The notes beneath the pieces are model-generated. The model saw nothing but the letters and a program-made list of their open reading frames with translations. It had not been told where the DNA came from and made no database searches. Below, one piece after another: positions 4,490 through 6,374 of a stretch of 6,374 bases of DNA. Within the stretch, counting starts at the first letter, position 1, and the number at the start of each line of letters is the position of its first letter. The stretch spans positions 1-6,374 of the forward strand of contig JAGWST010000338.1 in assembly GCA_028869325.1 (NCBI GenBank). The letters run 5' to 3'. The DNA is from a bacterium. GTDB lineage: Bacteria > Vulcanimicrobiota > Vulcanimicrobiia > Vulcanimicrobiales > SCRA01. Both the position numbers and the translations under genes were made by a program.

Positions 4490-6374
4490 TCACGAGTCGC
4501 CTCCAACGGCAAGCGCGTCGAGCGCCAGGAGGCCGTCCCCCTCCGGGAAGAGGCGAACGGGGTTCAGATCGAGCTCGAGGAGCCCCCCCTCTTGGTCGAG
4601 CGCGAGGTCGGAGAGCGCGAGCAGCAGCGCGACCAGCGCCTGCCGGTCGTACCTGAGCCCCCCGCGAACGCCGTCGAACACCCTAGCGCCCTTGAGCTCG
4701 AAGAGCATCTCCGCGGCGTCCTCGCGCGTGAGCGGCGCGGCGCGAAAGCTGACGTCCTCCATGACCTCTACGAAGACGCCCCCGAGACCCACCATGACCA
4801 GCGGCCCAAACGTCTCATCGCGATGGATGCCGGCGATCAGCTCCACACCGCCGGAGGCCATGCGCTGCACCAGCGCGCCGGAGATCTTGGCGGAAGGCGC
4901 GCGAGCGCGCGCCGAGGCCAGGATTCCCTCGTACGCCGCGGCGACGTCGGCGGCGCAGCTCAGGCCCAAGCGCACGCCGCCGGCCTCGGTTTTGTGTGGA
5001 ATGTCGACCGACTCGATCTTGAGCGCCACGGGGTAGCCTAGCGCCTCCGCCTCCATCACAGCGTCCTCGGCACTCGTCACGACGCGCCAAGGCGGCAACG
5101 GGACGCGGTAGCGGCCGAGCAGCTCGAACGTCCGCGCGCTTGGCCACACCGCGCGCCTCTCCGGCGCGGGCTCGCGCGGGGCGTCGTCGGCGCGGACGCG
5201 ACGCGCCCTCGCCTCTCCGTACGCCGCGAGCGCCCGCACGGCGGTGACCGCGCGCGTCGCGCTCGGCAGCATGCAGATGCCGCTCTCCATCAAGGTATGG
5301 CGCGCGGCGGCGGGGGCCGCGGCCCATGCGACGACAAACGGCTTGGTCGCGTTCTTCGCCACGCTCCGCAGCCGGCCGACCACCGTCTCGACGTGCCGCT
5401 CCATCAATCCCAGATAGAAGACGCCCGCATCGACCCCAGGATCATCGAGCACCAGGCCGATAGAGGATTCGAGCATCGCCGGGTCCGCGATGAACTGTGC
5501 CGTGATGTCGACCGGATTCTTGGTCGAGCCGAAGACCGGGATGACCTCGCGCAGCGCAGCGCTCGTCTGCGGCGAGAGCGCCGGGACCTCGAGGCCGATC
5601 TCCTCCGCCCGATCGGCCATCAGGACGCCCGCGCCCCCCGACTGCGTGATCAGCGCGACGCGTCTCCCCTGCGCCGGGTCGCAGAGGCAGAACGCCGTGG
5701 CCAGATCGAGCAGCTCCTCTTCCTGCGCGGCGCGCAGCACGCCCAGTTGCCGGAAGACGCTCGTGTAGATGCGATCCGACCCCGCGAGCGACCCCGTGTG
5801 CGACGACGCCGCGCGGGCCCCGGCTCCGAAGCGCCCTACCTTGACGATCACCACAGGCTTTCCGCACGCCATCGCCGTGCGGCACGCTTGCATCAGACGC
5901 CGCCCATCGCGCACGCCCTCGATATAGCCGGCCACGACGCGCACGCGTGGATCGTGCGCAACGTACTCCAGCAGGTCGGCGAACTCCACGCCGGCCTCGT
6001 TGCCGCTGTTGATGAAGTAGCCGATACCCAGACCGCGCTCGCGGGCCAACGCGTAGATCGCCGTCCCAAAGGCACCGCTCTGCGTCACGAAGCCGACCGG
6101 CCCCGATTGCAGCTCGTAGTCGCCGGCTTGACTGAACGTCGCCAGGACGCGGTCGAACGTGTTCATGAAGCCCAGCGTGTTCGGTCCGCACAGGAGCAGG
6201 CCGCCCTCGCGGGCGATGCGGCTCACCTCGTCTTGCAGCGCGCGTCCCTGCTCGCCGATCTCGGCGAAGCCGGAGCTGAAGACCACCGCGGCCCCCGCGC
6301 GCTTGGCGACGCACTGGCGCAAGGCATCGGGAACCGCGGCCGCCGGGAGGCCGACGATGACCAGGTCCACCGGA
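4490..6374 (-). CDS. NDP-forming acyl-CoA synthetase (acetate--CoA ligase ADP-forming family), 5' partial
   Basis: This is a fused alpha-beta acyl-CoA synthetase of the nucleoside-diphosphate-forming superfamily (acetate--CoA ligase, ADP-forming type). Such enzymes interconvert a carboxylate, CoA and ATP with the acyl-CoA, ADP and phosphate through phosphohistidine intermediates. At least 626 residues are present and the frame stays open to the window edge, so only part of the N-terminal CoA-binding Rossmann domain is missing. Counting from the GTG at 6370, which is probably internal, the order is: end of the CoA-binding domain with CGPNTLGFMN (61-70); ligase-CoA domain with FVTQSGAFG (94-102) and the likely phosphorylated His191 in SSHTGSLAGS; a third flavodoxin-like domain with ITQSGGAGV (241-249); a poorly conserved linker (about 385-410); and a C-terminal ATP-grasp domain (about 411-615) with His459 in IPHKTEAGG. 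Both relay histidines are present, so the enzyme looks active. The acid it uses cannot be told. It is upstream of the importer operon and on the same strand. Confidence 0.93.
   Translation of the reverse strand, partial: PVDLVIVGLPAAAVPDALRQCVAKRAGAAVVFSSGFAEIGEQGRALQDEVSRIAREGGLLLCGPNTLGFMNTFDRVLATFSQAGDYELQSGPVGFVTQSGAFGTAIYALARERGLGIGYFINSGNEAGVEFADLLEYVAHDPRVRVVAGYIEGVRDGRRLMQACRTAMACGKPVVIVKVGRFGAGARAASSHTGSLAGSDRIYTSVFRQLGVLRAAQEEELLDLATAFCLCDPAQGRRVALITQSGGAGVLMADRAEEIGLEVPALSPQTSAALREVIPVFGSTKNPVDITAQFIADPAMLESSIGLVLDDPGVDAGVFYLGLMERHVETVVGRLRSVAKNATKPFVVAWAAAPAAARHTLMESGICMLPSATRAVTAVRALAAYGEARARRVRADDAPREPAPERRAVWPSARTFELLGRYRVPLPPWRVVTSAEDAVMEAEALGYPVALKIESVDIPHKTEAGGVRLGLSCAADVAAAYEGILASARARAPSAKISGALVQRMASGGVELIAGIHRDETFGPLVMVGLGGVFVEVMEDVSFRAAPLTREDAAEMLFELKGARVFDGVRGGLRYDRQALVALLLALSDLALDQEGGLLELDLNPVRLFPEGDGLLALDALAVGGDS

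Overview
The window comes from a GC-rich bacterial chromosome (roughly 60-65% G+C by eye), with densely packed genes and strong G/C preference at third codon positions. A twin-arginine (Tat) export signal and a periplasmic-type binding protein suggest a diderm, Gram-negative-style bacterium. I cannot place the lineage from sequence alone: the gene types are common in Proteobacteria and in uncultured soil phyla.

Layout. At the left edge is the C-terminal two thirds of a short-chain dehydrogenase/reductase (SDR) on the + strand (to 496). It converges, with 15 bp between the stop codons, on a four-gene minus-strand cluster at 512-4293. In transcription order this cluster holds a Tat-exported NitT/TauT-type (NMT1/THI5-like) solute-binding protein, two paralogous inner-membrane permeases and an ATPase. 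Together they form one complete ABC importer. A 196-bp gap (4294-4489) upstream of the binding protein holds a near-consensus sigma70-type promoter, an operator-like repeat just past the predicted start point, and a leader of about 150 nt with two hairpins. The right part (4490-6374) is a minus-strand NDP-forming acyl-CoA synthetase that runs off the window and lacks its N-terminus.

How the parts may work together. The binding protein would capture a small, probably anionic, organic solute outside the inner membrane. The two permeases would form a heterodimeric channel driven by the ATPase. The neighbouring CoA ligase and SDR would suit a catabolic locus in which an imported acid is activated to a CoA thioester and a hydroxyl or keto group is oxidised or reduced. 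The substrate cannot be read from the sequence, and the functional link is inferred from proximity only. There are no RNA genes, mobile elements or CRISPR arrays, and no complete new system. The most unusual points are the tandem permease pair, the oversized aromatic-rich binding protein, and the structured leader and operator region in front of the operon.
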